A stretch of 64,000 nt of DNA from Tetramitus jugosus. Its lineage: Eukaryota; Heterolobosea; Eutetramitea; Acrasida; Vahlkampfiidae. Under the pieces are notes generated by a model, which did not search any database, had not been told where the DNA came from, and saw nothing but the letters and a program-made list of their open reading frames with translations. Position 1 is the first letter of the stretch. Each line of letters starts with the position of its first letter. Positions 49,683-61,627 of the stretch are shown here, in pieces. Location: NCBI GenBank assembly GCA_937625935.1, contig OW569345.1, positions 62,001-126,000 of the forward strand, read 5' to 3'. A program made the position numbers and the translations under genes.

Positions 49683-50504
49683 CTATGCTTGTTCAACAGT
49701 GACTGAGGCAGTGGATTCTTCCGTTGCCAAGGCTTGTTGATCAACATCTTGATCTTCCTCCTCTTCTTCTAGAGCTTGCTTCTTCTCTTGTTGTTGTTGC
49801 TGTTGCTGTTGTGTTTGTTGTTGCATCTTTTGTTGCTGTTCTTGCAAGTGTCTCTTGACTTCTTGCATGACAAACATTTCCTTCTTTTCCTTGATCAACT
49901 GTTCTAGATTGACACCTCCACTTGCAACTGCTGTTGCTGTTGCTGCTGATGGAGCAGATGATTTGATTTGTGTTGTTGCTGCCTTGACCTGTTTCTTGGT
50001 GGATGATGATTTGCGAGTCTTTGCAATCGTCACTTGTTGTTGTTCCGTCGTGCCATCCACAACAACAACAGCTGATGGTGATGGTGAATTGGCTGATTTG
50101 AGAATCGATGAATCAAACATGGTAATGGAATTCAACTGTACAGAGTAAGTGCATGGAGCAGTGTGACTAGTGCTCTTGTTAGACAAGAGAGCATCTAATT
50201 GTCGTGATGGGTGATGAGAAAATTCGAGTGGAGATGGTTGTTGTTGTGGCTTTGGTTTCAAATTGTGCAATCTCTGCAATTGAGACTCTGCATACTGAGA
50301 AATATCATTGAAAAACTCGTCGTGCTCTTGAGCTGTTTTTCTATTGTCTAGTTTGAGAGACACTTCATTGTTGGGCCATTGTATAATGACAAAGTGTTTG
50401 TTGTTTTGTTGAAATTGTTGTTGTAGTGCAGATGTAGAAGAATGGAATCGAGTGTTGCATGATTTGCACAGGGAGTTGCTATTGCTTAAAAATCGTCTCA
50501 TCAT
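49683..50504 (-). CDS. Gln-rich mitochondrial-type protein, unrecognised
   Basis: 273 aa. The start MMRRFLSNSNSLCKSCNTRFHSS is basic and acid-free, like a mitochondrial presequence, with a CX2C inside it. A short conserved-looking stretch HFVIIQWPNNEVSLKLDNRKT follows. The C-terminal third is a coiled coil with Gln runs (CAA/CAG repeats near 49780-49850) and an acidic end. The middle is Ser/Ala/Val-rich and probably disordered. It might be a mitoribosome-associated protein, but that is only a guess from composition. No domain is recognised. Confidence 0.55.
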   Translation of the reverse strand: MMRRFLSNSNSLCKSCNTRFHSSTSALQQQFQQNNKHFVIIQWPNNEVSLKLDNRKTAQEHDEFFNDISQYAESQLQRLHNLKPKPQQQPSPLEFSHHPSRQLDALLSNKSTSHTAPCTYSVQLNSITMFDSSILKSANSPSPSAVVVVDGTTEQQQVTIAKTRKSSSTKKQVKAATTQIKSSAPSAATATAVASGGVNLEQLIKEKKEMFVMQEVKRHLQEQQQKMQQQTQQQQQQQQEKKQALEEEEEDQDVDQQALATEESTASVTVEQA

Positions 50505-51078
50505 TTTTTGTTTGTGTGTCTTAAAAATTTGTTTGTTGATTTTGATATGTGTGGTATGGATTGGATTGGTGGATATGATGGTATCTAGAGTGAGAAGTGT
50601 AGCGAATCGCTAAAAAATGTTTAAAGCTTCACTCTTTGCGGTTGGTTGTTTGTTTTTGGGGTGGTTTGTTGGTGTGTTGGTTTGTTTTTTGGTTTTTTGG
50701 ATGAACGCCTCATTCGCTTCTCGTGACGCTTTATTCAAGCTTGAGGAACCTGCATCGCAAAGATTTGCCCGTTCCGCTTACAAAATTGAATCTCAGGACA
50801 ATTGGAGGAACACACGTTGGAAACTCAAACGAACATTTTTTATTTACAATGACCGACGAGCTCTCCAGGTGTCACAAACTTGAGAATCTCTTCGTGAATA
50901 TTCAAAAGGCAATTTCACATCACACAGAACCAGTTTTCGAACAATGATCCTGCAATAATCAGACTGCGATGTCTTGGGCGGTCGCATTACAGATGAGGGT
51001 TTTGGTTGACCGATCAAGTAGCGAAAAAATATTGCGATTTTTCAGCAAACTCCTTGCCGTTCTTTTCTCGTTATTCCT
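50505..51078. other. intergenic stretch with weak ORFs
   Basis: 574 bases between two minus-strand genes. It includes a strongly G/T-biased tract (about 50630-50702) and the weak ORF at 50617. Nothing else is supported. Confidence 0.45.
50617..50883 (+). CDS. possible small membrane protein, weak
   Basis: An 88-aa ORF whose first 30 residues are very hydrophobic (LFAVGCLFLGWFVGVLVCFL) because the DNA is a G/T-rich low-complexity tract. The rest is polar with no known motif. A second frame (50723-50947) is equally open. I list it because it would be the only gene in this gap, but it may well be chance. Confidence 0.2.
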   Translation: MFKASLFAVGCLFLGWFVGVLVCFLVFWMNASFASRDALFKLEEPASQRFARSAYKIESQDNWRNTRWKLKRTFFIYNDRRALQVSQT

Positions 51079-51492
51079 TCATTCGCCTCTGTAAACCGCA
51101 ATATTCTTATCCGTTTCGTGAACTTTCACCTGGTACAACAAACCCCGAGGCAAATGCTCCGTCAATACATTCCAAACAAAAATTGAAATGTTTTCTGCTG
51201 TGCTGACTCTTGTGTGAAAATAAGCAACATCCAGGTCCAAGTTCTTGTGATCCACCTGATCGAGCACATGCTTATGGATGATCTGCTTGAGATCCACCAA
51301 ATTCATCACCATCCCCGTTTGCTCATCCACTTCACCAAACAATGTAATTTCTAGCTTGTAGTTGTGTCCATGTCCATTCTTGTGGTTGCACTTGCCATAC
51401 ACTGCCTCATTTTGTTCATCTGACAAGTGAATACTGTGCAAGCGATGACACGCTGAAAATTGTTCAATCCTAGTCAAGTAAACCTTTGGCAT
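51079..51492 (-). CDS. 6-pyruvoyl-tetrahydropterin synthase family
   Basis: 137 aa from ATG 51492 (MPKVYLTRIEQFSACHRLH). Zinc ligands H16, H41 and H43 (in CHRLH and NGHGHNY) and the catalytic Cys35 (YGKCNHKNG) are present, as are MVMNLVDLK, VDHKNLD and the late HETDKN. The family converts dihydroneopterin triphosphate to 6-pyruvoyl-tetrahydropterin for biopterin, or acts in related pterin or queuosine routes. The retained Cys favours the PTPS activity. Length is normal. It is divergent from TMEM97 with 118 bases between start codons, which contain an 18-base palindrome. Confidence 0.92.
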   Translation of the reverse strand: MPKVYLTRIEQFSACHRLHSIHLSDEQNEAVYGKCNHKNGHGHNYKLEITLFGEVDEQTGMVMNLVDLKQIIHKHVLDQVDHKNLDLDVAYFHTRVSTAENISIFVWNVLTEHLPRGLLYQVKVHETDKNIAVYRGE

Positions 51493-51512
51493 GGCGATAA
51501 TCAATTGGTTTG

Positions 51513-51530
51513 CTTTTTGGCGCCAAAAAG
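51513..51530. promoter_or_regulatory. 18-base E2F-like palindrome
   Basis: CTTTTTGGCGCCAAAAAG is a perfect 18-base palindrome. Both strands contain TTTGGCGC, which fits the E2F/DP consensus TTTSSCGC. It lies in the 118-base gap between the PTPS and TMEM97 start codons, so it could control both. Confidence 0.6.
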
Positions 51531-51610
51531 TGAACACAAAAATTTTGATCGGTGAGTCCGACGGAAAACCCAATTTCCCAGCAAGCAAAAAACAAAAGAA
51601 CAAACATATA

Positions 51611-52138
51611 ATGTCATCCAAGGTTGCCAACTTCCTGATCCTCTTTTATTATGTGATCCATGTTCCGATCACTCTGTTTTGTGACTCTCAAGTTGTTCTC
51701 CCATCTTCCTATTATCCTTCATTCCTGTTGGATGCCATGAAGAATTACACGGTCATGTTCGAAGACAAGCTCTGTGCTCAGCAACCAACCTGGTTCTGGA
51801 GTATGACATTTGTTGAGGTGTTTGTCCAATTTCCCTTCTTTTTCGTGAGCATTTATGCCTTCTTGATGAAGAGAAACTGGATCCGCATTCCGACCATCAT
51901 TTATGGATCACATGTCGCTACTACTCTCATTCCCATTCTGGGTTCGGTCTTGTTTGATCCATTGTTGAAGCCAAAGAATGATTTGGCTCTGTGTGGATTG
52001 GTGGCCATCTATTCCGTGTGGCTCGTCTTCCCTGTGTGGATGACCTATTATGCATGGGTCAATGAAGACTTGTTTGCTACCGGCACGACCACGAAGAGTG
52101 TTGCGGCCACCAACACCAAGAAGGCAAAGAGTAACTAA
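51611..52138 (+). CDS. TMEM97: TMEM97/sigma-2 receptor-like EXPERA protein
   Basis: 175 aa from ATG 51611. Four hydrophobic segments can be followed (LILFYYVIHVPITLF; FVEVFVQFPFFFVSIYAF; IYGSHVATTLIPILG; LVAIYSVWLVFPVWM). The loop and helix pattern (HVPITLFCDSQVVLP, TFVEVFVQFPFFF, YGSHVATTL) is that of the EXPERA family, which includes TMEM97 and EBP. TMEM97 is an ER protein that influences sterol handling. The C-terminus ends KAKSN, a KxKxx signal read by COPI for ER retrieval. The gene ends 69 bases from the IP3R stop, tail to tail. Confidence 0.88.
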   Translation: MSSKVANFLILFYYVIHVPITLFCDSQVVLPSSYYPSFLLDAMKNYTVMFEDKLCAQQPTWFWSMTFVEVFVQFPFFFVSIYAFLMKRNWIRIPTIIYGSHVATTLIPILGSVLFDPLLKPKNDLALCGLVAIYSVWLVFPVWMTYYAWVNEDLFATGTTTKSVAATNTKKAKSN

Positions 52139-52206
52139 ATAATTATTATTATGCTGAATCAATAAAGAGCTAGATTTGATTTTGAAACAAAGGTTAGTAT
52201 TGGAGT

Positions 52207-55200
52207 TTAACTCCATTTATTGAGTGAATCCTCTCGTTTGAGACTCGAGCTCGAAAGATTGAAGGAGTTTGCACCACTGAAAGAGTTCTTTCTTTCGAGA
52301 GCGGGGGCAGTGTTGGAGGACTTGTTTGCATGTGGATCTTCCCACTCACCCAATTCGCCTTCTTGCTCATCCAAGTCGTCTTGATCGTTGATGTGACGTA
52401 CTTTGTTCTTTGCATCTGATTCTTCCAGAGTCAAAGAACGCAATATTGGGAAGAAGGAGATATCGTCACCCTCGGCCATATTGAAAATGTATTGTTCCAC
52501 ACCAGTGTATTCTGTCACTTCCTTTTCGAATAGATAGATCAAGAAGAATACATAGTCCCACATGTAATGTTCATGCTTGATATGATCGTGGAAGGTAATA
52601 CCTTCGTTTGCCTTCATGTCGAATCTCGCTCGGTCAATATCGCAGATGAAACACTTGTCTTTGATGAGTTTCTCAGTGTTTTCCGCATTCTGTCTAATAT
52701 CCGCAAAGGCATCCAGAATGATACCAAACACAATATTGATCAACACAATAATGACAGCAAAGAAGAAGGCCATATCGAGCACAAATCGCAAAGGACTCAC
52801 AACAGGATCCATGATATCTTCCCAGAAACCACCACCACGCAGACCATAATTAAAGATGGCGACAAAGCATTGATACTGGGTGTCACACAATCGAGTACCA
52901 TCGCCCAACGTAAAGTCAGACGCCGACCAACTAAAGTATAGCACTGAGAAGAAGAAGACCGAAAAGGTCATCAGCACACCTGTCAATGCCAGAGACTTCA
53001 CATTGTTTTGAATGGCTTGTAGAACACTTCGGAGAGTAGGAGCTCTTGCAACAACTTCGAACAGCAATAGGCAATATATGAGTGGGGAGACTGAAAATCC
53101 GAGGAATGAAATACCGAAGAATAGCAAAAATGTCCACATTTGAGTATCTTTCAGAGTGTAGGATAGATACTTGAACACGAACTCGATATCAAAATCTTTT
53201 TTCTCCCATTTTGTGTCCTTCTCGAAGCTGAATTGCTTTTTCACTTTCAGCTTAGCATAAAAGTACACATAGAGTCCGAATAGACCCGCAGCCATGAACA
53301 GCTGTATGAGACCTAAAATAAATATGGCCATCTCGGCACCTGCATGAGTGAAATCACCGCTTAGTATCGCATCTGTTGAGTCTTGAGTGTCGACACCTGG
53401 AATTGGAATGATACCATTTTCAGTATCGAACGTCTTCTTATATGTCACACACACGATGATATTTAGTAGCACTGAGAACAAGAAGACTAAGATTCTCAAC
53501 TGACTCCAGTTTCTTTCCACAAAGTTCCAAGTAAATGACTTGAGCGCCTTTGCTGGACTAGTGAATAAATGCTTGATGTGTGTTGCATTGGTCTTAAAAT
53601 TTTCATAATGTTCCATCTCTACTCTAAACTTGTTAGTTTCTTCGAACAGGGCTCTCACCTTGCTCTTTGCACTCTCTCTATCACAATTGATCAGAAAATC
53701 CTGCTTTGTTTGCTCGATCATATTCGAAGAGATCGATGGTCTCTCGAAGTACACTCTCTCCAAAAAGTTATTTCTCAATATTTCTATTCTTCCTGTTCTG
53801 TCTTGATATGGCTTCAAGTTTTTGCGTTGTTGTTCATTTGTGAACCAGCGATTCAAATTCTCATCCACTTCTTCGTCAAATGTTTTCTTATCTCTGAAAG
53901 TATTCAGCAGGAAGTACACATGCATGCCTAATCTCTCATAAGACTTCTTTACCTTGTTGAGCACGGATTGTTGAGGTTCCTTAGATCCAGCCTTTTCTAG
54001 ATCCTCTCGGATCCGAGTCAAGAGCTTCGAATCATTAGCACCAGTACGCACGATCGCACATTCCGTAAGAGTATCCTGGAGGGCAGTAATGTTGATAGAA
54101 CTACGCATCAATCCATATAGATTCTTATCTCTGTTTCCTTCGAGCAGAGATATCAAGTTAAGTATAATCTTATATCGTAGCTTGAGGACTGATCGAAGTG
54201 ACAGCTCTGGATTGTCATTTTGAAGGATATCGTTCGACATGAAGTATAGCTTAGGACTAAGACCTAAAACTTGTTGATTATTGGTGCATGGACCTTGAAT
54301 GAATTCGATTAGTGTATCGAAGCATTGAACTGCGGTCCCAATCGTGTCTCCATCTACATAGGCTTGCAGGGCCAAAATATATTGAAGACTCTCTTGAACC
54401 AGATTGACAGACAAGTTGTTCGTGTGTTGATTATTCACAAAATCTTGCATCTCTCCAAAATGACCCTCACACAACAACTGAAGCAATCTCAAAATCTGTT
54501 TGATATAGCCAACTTCTTCAAAATTATCACCATCAACTAATTTGACTAGATCCATTGATTGAAGATCATTGTTAAGCGATTCTGATTGATTTGTTCGATG
54601 AATTTGTTGAGCAATTAGCACTTGCTGTTGCATGGACTTAATATTTTCAACATCACGATTCTTTAAGTCTCCAATCTTCGTAATTCGATTTGAATCGTGC
54701 AATGCTTTCAGCTTCAACATTCGCTTCTTCATGAAATCTCGTTTCTTTTTGATTTCTCTAATGGCTAGACGAATTCGATCACGAAGTGCTACGAAGAAGG
54801 GTTCAGAGTGCGTGTTCGTAAAGATGAGATAAATATTTCTCTGAATAATCTTGTTACCATCAATAAGCAGGAGAATTCCAAGTTCCAATGCTTCTCGCAC
54901 AATACTATTAGTGCTGCTACACACCAGCTCGAGAACAAGAGCAGGTGCTTCCGCGTCGGCCATCATCTTTAGTTTCTTCTCCAAGATTGATTCCTTACCC
55001 TTTCTCGATCGAGGTTCATTCTCACTCTCTTCCTTAGCATTGAGTATGACTGTTTGTAGTGTCTTCAAGGCTTTGAGGGTGGCAAAAACTGCTGCTTCAT
55101 TGTATCCTGAAGCGTACATTCTTCGAAGAACTCTCACGAGAGTATTCAAATCTCCTTGCTCGTTATATAGTTTAGCCACACTAGGCATATCCGAAATATT

Positions 55201-58200
55201 GAGCAAATGATACTTTAGTCTGATGATGAGGGATGAGTATTGATTACAGACACGTTCATCATTCTCCTCAAGTTTGGGAGGTGATGTTCTCGATTTCTCT
55301 ACGGTTTTTGCAGCATTTCTCATTGTATCTTGCAAGAAAGTGAGAACCAATTGACGGCAGGATGAGCCCAGATTAGCAATAACGGCATCCTTCTTGTACA
55401 TAGCCTGAACAGTTCTAGTTAAAGAGGTTCTTTGCGCTGGATCGGCCGTCTTTCGATAGATCGAAATAATCACATTGAGAAGTTGCTCGGTCATACGATC
55501 ATGAACGTCACTCTTCGTTCGAAGAGCATTCGTGTTCACATGCTTTGCATAATAATTCAGAATGAATGGTAGAGCTAAGTTGAACACATAGTTATCATCG
55601 ACATGGTATTGGGGTTCCGTTATCGAGATATCATCAAGTGTCACGATTTCCGTTACTACAGATGCGGATGCTTGAGAGGAAGACGCTTTGGATGGAGTAG
55701 CAGTGGATTCATCGACCATAGAGTTTTTGTACTGTTGCAGAATAGCATTATTGGCAGCCAATTTGGCTCTTTTGGATACACGAGGCTTGACTAAGTAATA
55801 ATTCAATTCCTTGCAAATCTGATCCATGAGAATGAGCAGCTTGGTAGTCGTCGTGATCTTAAGAGCCTCAATTTTTTCAGTATTGATGTAGACTTCATCG
55901 AGGAAACGAAGGAGAGGATCTCTCACTTCCGGAATCAAATCACTTTCAGTCAGCTGACTCAATACATCATCAACACTCAACAGAGCCTGGAGTTTAACCT
56001 CACTCACATGATTTTTACCATCAGCACAATCACACAGTAGCTGAAGCAAGGTGATATGATAGTTAAGGATTCCATCTGGCTTTGTGATGTGTTCGTTGTT
56101 TTGAATTCTTCTATTTCGTTCTCTCAAACCTTCTTCATCACTAAAAAGAATCATGACATCCTTCTTTCTTTCCATGAGATTCTTAGTTACGAGCGTTTGA
56201 TTTCTTTTCAATGGTCTTCCATCGCTTCGTACCAGATGTCTCAAAAACGTTAAATACTTTGAGGACAATCTGCTTTCGGCCATACTATCAATAAAGAAGC
56301 GAATATGTTTTTCTTCGATTGTACTGCAAAGAGTTGGATTATCCTTCACAATTTCACATAGTAGTGTACACATATCGGGTATAGAAGTGAGACGAGAGAT
56401 CAAGAACTCCAAGTGCCTAAATAGTACACCTTGGTTGTCCTGATTGCCCCTGACAAACTCGGTGAGCATCAATATAGAGTACTTCCACAGAGTATTTTGA
56501 GTACTAGTGTCACTGAACGATCTCTGAAGAATTGAAATCGCAAGTTCATGGGCTTGAAGATTTCTCAAAATACGCTGAGAACGTTGTCCATTCTCTTCAC
56601 AATCCTTCATGATGATAAGGATCAAGTTCCGAATATCAATGGCCTCTTGACCGCGAACTTTAGCAGCTTGTTCACCAGCAAGGAACTGACGAAGTCTCGA
56701 TGTATTCTTGTTCAAGATGAGATAACTCGTCAACATCGCATGTGACACAAGCAACTCTACTCGAGGCAACAACTTGCACAATTCTTCCTTTTGATTATGA
56801 GCTCTGAATAGAAGTTTCATGGCGCTTGTAGCAAGGTCCTGGTCTTCATAATTCATCAAGTCTTGCATCACACGATTGAATACTTGCTGGAATTGAGGAT
56901 CATTGAGCCGTGAGCTCGGCTTGATATTGTCACCCGTATAGGCAAACATTTTATGAACCCACTCTTGTTCCATTCTTGGTTGATCCACCAGTTCCTGTTT
57001 TTTCTTCGTTTGCAGATTCTCAGAGAATTGCTCTGTCAGATATGAGATTCTGATGTTTTGCACTTGGTCGAAGAAGATGTCAAAAATCTTACATATTTCG
57101 AGCTTAATCGAAGATATGACAACATTTTGTTCATCTTGCACATATCTCTCAGCAGCTGTGAGTGTCTTTTGATAGGAGACATCAGATTTACCATCAAGAA
57201 CCTGGAAAAGTTTCCTGGTAATCTCATCGATCTGGTCAAAGTTTGAATAAATACCAAATTCAAACAAAGTACGGCAAATATATGTTAGCATAAATATGAA
57301 TCTATTGCTCTCGATATCTGCCTTGTCCAAAGATTGATGCTTTGAGTAAAATCGAGTCATAAATTTCTTCAATTCGTCCATATTGGCCTCTTGTTGGCCA
57401 AATCTTCTTGCGTCCTTTCTCTTCTCTTGATTGTTCTGTAATCTTTTAGGCGTCATGTCTCGAGTCAAGACAATAACTGGCTTCTTCTCATAGAATGAAG
57501 TATCGATATAGCAGTGGAATAAGAGCTGACAGAAATTGGATCTCAGTCTAGGAGGCAATGAATTGTCGTCAATACAACTTAGGATTGTATCAAAATTAAT
57601 GAGCTGGGATACAGTCTGAATATTTCTCGTATTTCTTCCCATACATAGCTTTCCGAGCAGCTCAATCGAGTTTTGGAAGAATTCAAGTTGATTTCGATCA
57701 AACCTTCGTACAGTACGAACACTTCCTGAATCCAATGTAAAGAAGTCCTTGAGCGGCAGAGAACGATCACCAAAGTTAATCATTATCACATCATTGTCTT
57801 TGTGCGGTATCATAAGCTGCCCTTTTGAACCTGAGTCGCCCTCCAAGAGAATATGGGCAATAAAATCTTGGTTTTTGGTCACAGGAGTGGAGTTGACATC
57901 ACACAGCGCACACAAGAAACCCAAATAGTCTGAACTTCTGCTCGATGTTGATAACAAATTGACGAAAAAGCGAATTTCCTCTGTCGTGATCTTGTTTAGC
58001 AGTTCGAGATTATTTGAAAGAATCTCAGTCAATGCACTAGACACACCCAATCCATACTCAATCTGTGATTGGATGAAACCAATATGTCGAGACATGTACA
58101 GACCGTTCACAGCATTCAGCTTACAGCATTGTTTGATGAATCGATATGCGTACCTGAACATTTCCTTGTAGGTGAAGAAATGCTCCTCATGAATATCCTC

Positions 58201-60970
58201 AGGTCTGAGATAACCATTCTCGAATGGTAACTTCAAGAGATCAATCACCTTGTCAATCATTTTCTGCTCTCTCAAATAGTTTTGTCTATTATAATAAGGA
58301 ATACCCTCCCTTCTCATTGGATCTGTTTCATTCGACTCGGTACAGAACATAATCAACTGCACTAATGCCTTGGTCACTTGATTACACTCGGTTTTCTTCA
58401 TCTTTTGCTTCACTTTTAATTTGTTGACCATGCTGTCCATGATGGGAGCAATGGACTGGATGAATAACAAGTCGTCAATCTGCTCCTGTGGTACAGTACG
58501 GACTACCACTACATCCTCTTCACTCATCACACTGGACGTTTCCAGCTTTATAAAATGACTTCGTTTCGCTCTCGCAGATGCCGCAGATCGAACATTCATA
58601 GTAGATAGCGACCTCGTGAGATCTGTTTTGTCAGATGTCACAGCATGCATCCAACTATTCGTTATGCTGTGCTTGACTCTCATAAAAGAATCGACTGATA
58701 TATGTCCCTTCGACTTACTCGTAGGACATAAAGTAAACAACGTAGAAGTAGCTGTCGGTTCATCAACAAATAGTTCGTACTTCTTTGCAACTTCTGTTAT
58801 GGAGCGTCTAACACCATTCGCAGCGAGAACATTGTTTTGTAAAACTTGTTTTCGGAGCAGATCCCAACCGCGACCTCCCTTTCGAGCTTGGGAGAGGTTG
58901 AGAGAGGAAGCACCAAGAAAACTGCTAGCACGCCTTCGGTCGCTGGGTGAAAGACCTGATTCAGCCTCTTCAGTTGAATAATCGTCAACATCTTCCAGAG
59001 TAGATGAAATGGAATCGTCATCGTTACTCGCTCTCTCCAGCTCGCTATCATACAATAATTTTTCAGATGATCTAGTAGTGTACAACTGTACTTCCTCCTC
59101 ATCGCTAAACTCCTCATCGCTGTCCTGAATGACAGGAACTCGTACGGCCATATATCTGTTTGACGCAACATGCTTCAATCGATACATGTCATTCCATTTT
59201 AAGCAACCACCTCGCGAGGGATCATACATTTCAATTTCGAACATTGTGTTCGAACTGTTTTTCGCCGATTCGTCCAAATCAGACTTAATCTTCACAATCT
59301 GATTCCGGTCATCCACCGTCATAAAACCTTCGGCTTCCTTGTGATAGAGACGAATGACATCACCTGCTTTGATCTTTTTTGCAGATTCAATGCCTAAGAA
59401 GGGTGTAAAGAGTCTCATTCTCCACTTTGCTTCATTTGTATCAGTACTCATATTGACCTCAGGCTTATTCTCGTGCTTGTACCTCAATTTACTCAAATGT
59501 ACATATTGATTCGATTTTCTGCTCCACAAGCGAATTTGATCTGAGATGAGAACCTTTTGACCTTCGGTTCTAAACTTGTAATATGGCATAATGTGAAACA
59601 CACTGTTCGAATTTCCATTTTCATCCAATGTCAATCTCATGCAATCTTTTTGCACTTCGGCAGATTCTCTAGCAATCGTCAAATATTTGTTCGTTTTCAA
59701 GTGTAAGAGCTGAATCGCTTGTCCATACGAGACTACTTTTCCGATGCTTCTCTCTGCTTCCACTCGATTCCTGATTGCATCAATATGATTTTTGTTAGTT
59801 TGATCGCAACAACAAAAATAAAAACGTGTTGCAATACTACATACTGTTCGGCTTCTTTTTCCATTTTAATCTGCAGTGCCTGTAGCTCTGACTGTTTCTC
59901 AACCAACAACACGGACGACAAACTGTCCATCACGTGATTACTACCCGTATGATTTCCCAATATCGAATCTCCCATATTGATTTCAGCCATTGACATTTGA
60001 CTCGTTATACTCGGTGGAGTTGCCACTCTCATTTGACTCAACATGGCCGATGTAGAGCTCATTGGATTCGTTGCATTTTCCATTGCAACATTCGATGATG
60101 ATGCTACTCGAGCCAATGTCGCATTGGCATTGTTATTATTCATGTTGTTATTGCTACTGTTGTTTGCACCACCACTCGAAGCACTAGCAGCAGAGGAATT
60201 GTTGGCAGCTAATGAGGCAGCAGCCGCTGCAGCAGCAACATATTTGCTCACCTTTCGAAAATCAAACTCTTTCAATCCAAGTGAATCAAGTCTCTTATAA
60301 AACGTGTTGGCAGCAGTGTATTGATTCTGATTTTGAACAACGAATACGCATTCTATTGTTGTTCATGTTGTGTTTGTTATGTGTGTGAGTCAGTTGAGTT
60401 TGATATGATCAAAAAATCAAAAAAAACATGAGAGAGCACCATACAGGCAAGCATACCTTTAAAATTGGATGGCAATTGTGATTTAGAGTTGGTCTCAATA
60501 GCTCCACACCTGTTGATCAATAATCACAAGATGGAATTCACAATAAAACAGTGTCAATCAGATGCTCATGTCGATCGACACAAACAAAGCTTCAACAATG
60601 AAACAAACAAAAAAACAAGAACCAAATTTTGACAGCAACACACGTACTTGGTATTAAAATTCTGAATACCAGATATGGACAAAAAGGCATATCCCGTATC
60701 CATATCCATATAAAAACTGATTTGATCACCGATTCTCAATGTCCACGTATCATCAAACTTTGATGACGATGTTCGAAATGAACTACTACTACTACTATTA
60801 TTCCCACCATTGTTGCTATTGTTATTGTTGTTATTATTGTTACCATTTAGTAGATTGTTATTGCTATTATTGTTGTTATTATTATTATTATTGTTGTTGT
60901 TATTGTTTTGAAGAGACAGAGGCTTCATGCCCTGTTCCAACATGGCCCTCTCCACTAAATTCTGAAACAT
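52207..60970 (-). CDS. inositol trisphosphate receptor-type calcium channel, 4 exons
   Basis: Exons, 5' to 3' on the minus strand: 60648-60970, 60457-60509, 59845-60352 and 52207-59770. Introns of 138, 104 and 74 bases (GTACGT, GTATGC, GTATGT starts; AG ends) keep frame, giving 2815 aa. The N-terminus (LRIGDQISFYM, ECVFVVQNQNQYTAANTFYK, then VVSYGQAIQLLHLKTNKYLT) is the IP3R/RyR N-terminal domain, interrupted by an Ala/Asn/Ser-rich insert. MIR and RIH-type helical regions follow. Membrane helices lie at about 2385-2680, with pore NYGLRGGGFWED and gate helix IIVLINIVFGIILDAFADIR. The CFICD plus HDHIKHEH zinc finger is present. These channels release ER calcium. IP3 binding cannot be confirmed by eye. 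Confidence 0.92.
60780..60910 (-). repeat. AAT/AAC triplet run (poly-Asn) in IP3R exon 1
   Basis: AAT/AAC triplets on the minus strand code for two Asn blocks of about 8 to 14 residues split by SNNNLLNG, then Ser runs. They lie before the conserved WTLRIGD start of the IP3R fold. Length is likely to vary between strains. Confidence 0.65.
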
Positions 60971-61354
60971 GATTGTTGTTGTTGTTGTTGGTTGGGATTG
61001 GTTGTTTTGTGCTGCACGCCGTTCAAAAACCACAGGATATCAATCAGCAAAAAGAATTCCGAATTTGCTTTGTTTGTTGAGGGAACTCTGTTTGAGTGAG
61101 TGGGTGAGCGGTTCGATGAGTTGTTTGTTTGTTTGCGATGATTTTTGCTTTCCCTCTCAACAACAACTCGAAGTGTCGAATCTGTCCAATGAACTTTGTG
61201 GAGCTTCTTTGCCTGTGAAGAAATCGAGAAGTTGTGAAAATGGGATTGAACAAACAGACAAGTGACTTCCGACTCTGACGTGTGACATTCGATGTTGTCG
61301 GAGTTATACGACAGAGAAATACAACATGGAGTGATGAATACCATCTGGCTTGCT
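60971..61354. other. intergenic stretch upstream of IP3R
   Basis: Upstream region of the IP3R gene and 3' flank of the small minus-strand gene at 61355. The IP3R frame stays open a little further 5' but without an ATG. No other gene is supported. Confidence 0.5.
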
Positions 61355-61627
61355 TTATTGTCCGTAAATAAATGAGTAAAATGAACGAGACCACGAGCGG
61401 TTGTTGCTTGAGTTTTCTTCAACCATTGTTTCATCAGTGTCAGCTCCTATTGTCTCGTCTTGGTACTCTGGCGGTTCAACGTCCCCTGTTTGAACAATTT
61501 GCTTCAATTCTTGTTGTTCTTTTGTCTCTGAGAACACATAGTCACTCAAATCGTGACCAATGTTAATCACTCCTTGAATGACACGTGAGTGAGCTGGAGG
61601 AGCACTTGGATCTGTGAAAGACATGTC
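61355..61627 (-). CDS. small acidic protein, unrecognised
   Basis: I chose ATG 61627 (MSFTDPSAPPAHSRV, 90 aa). The frame is open to 61753, but the stretch just upstream looks like an intron: GTATGC at 61755 and a pyrimidine tract ending TTCTTCAG at 61681, so a spliced 5' leader is likely. The protein has a short amphipathic part (RVIQGVINIGHDLSDYVF) and an acidic Glu/Asp/Thr tail ending RSWSRSFYSFIYGQ. No known domain. It could be a small adaptor or a subunit of a larger complex. Confidence 0.5.
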   Translation of the reverse strand, partial: DMSFTDPSAPPAHSRVIQGVINIGHDLSDYVFSETKEQQELKQIVQTGDVEPPEYQDETIGADTDETMVEENSSNNRSWSRSFYSFIYGQ

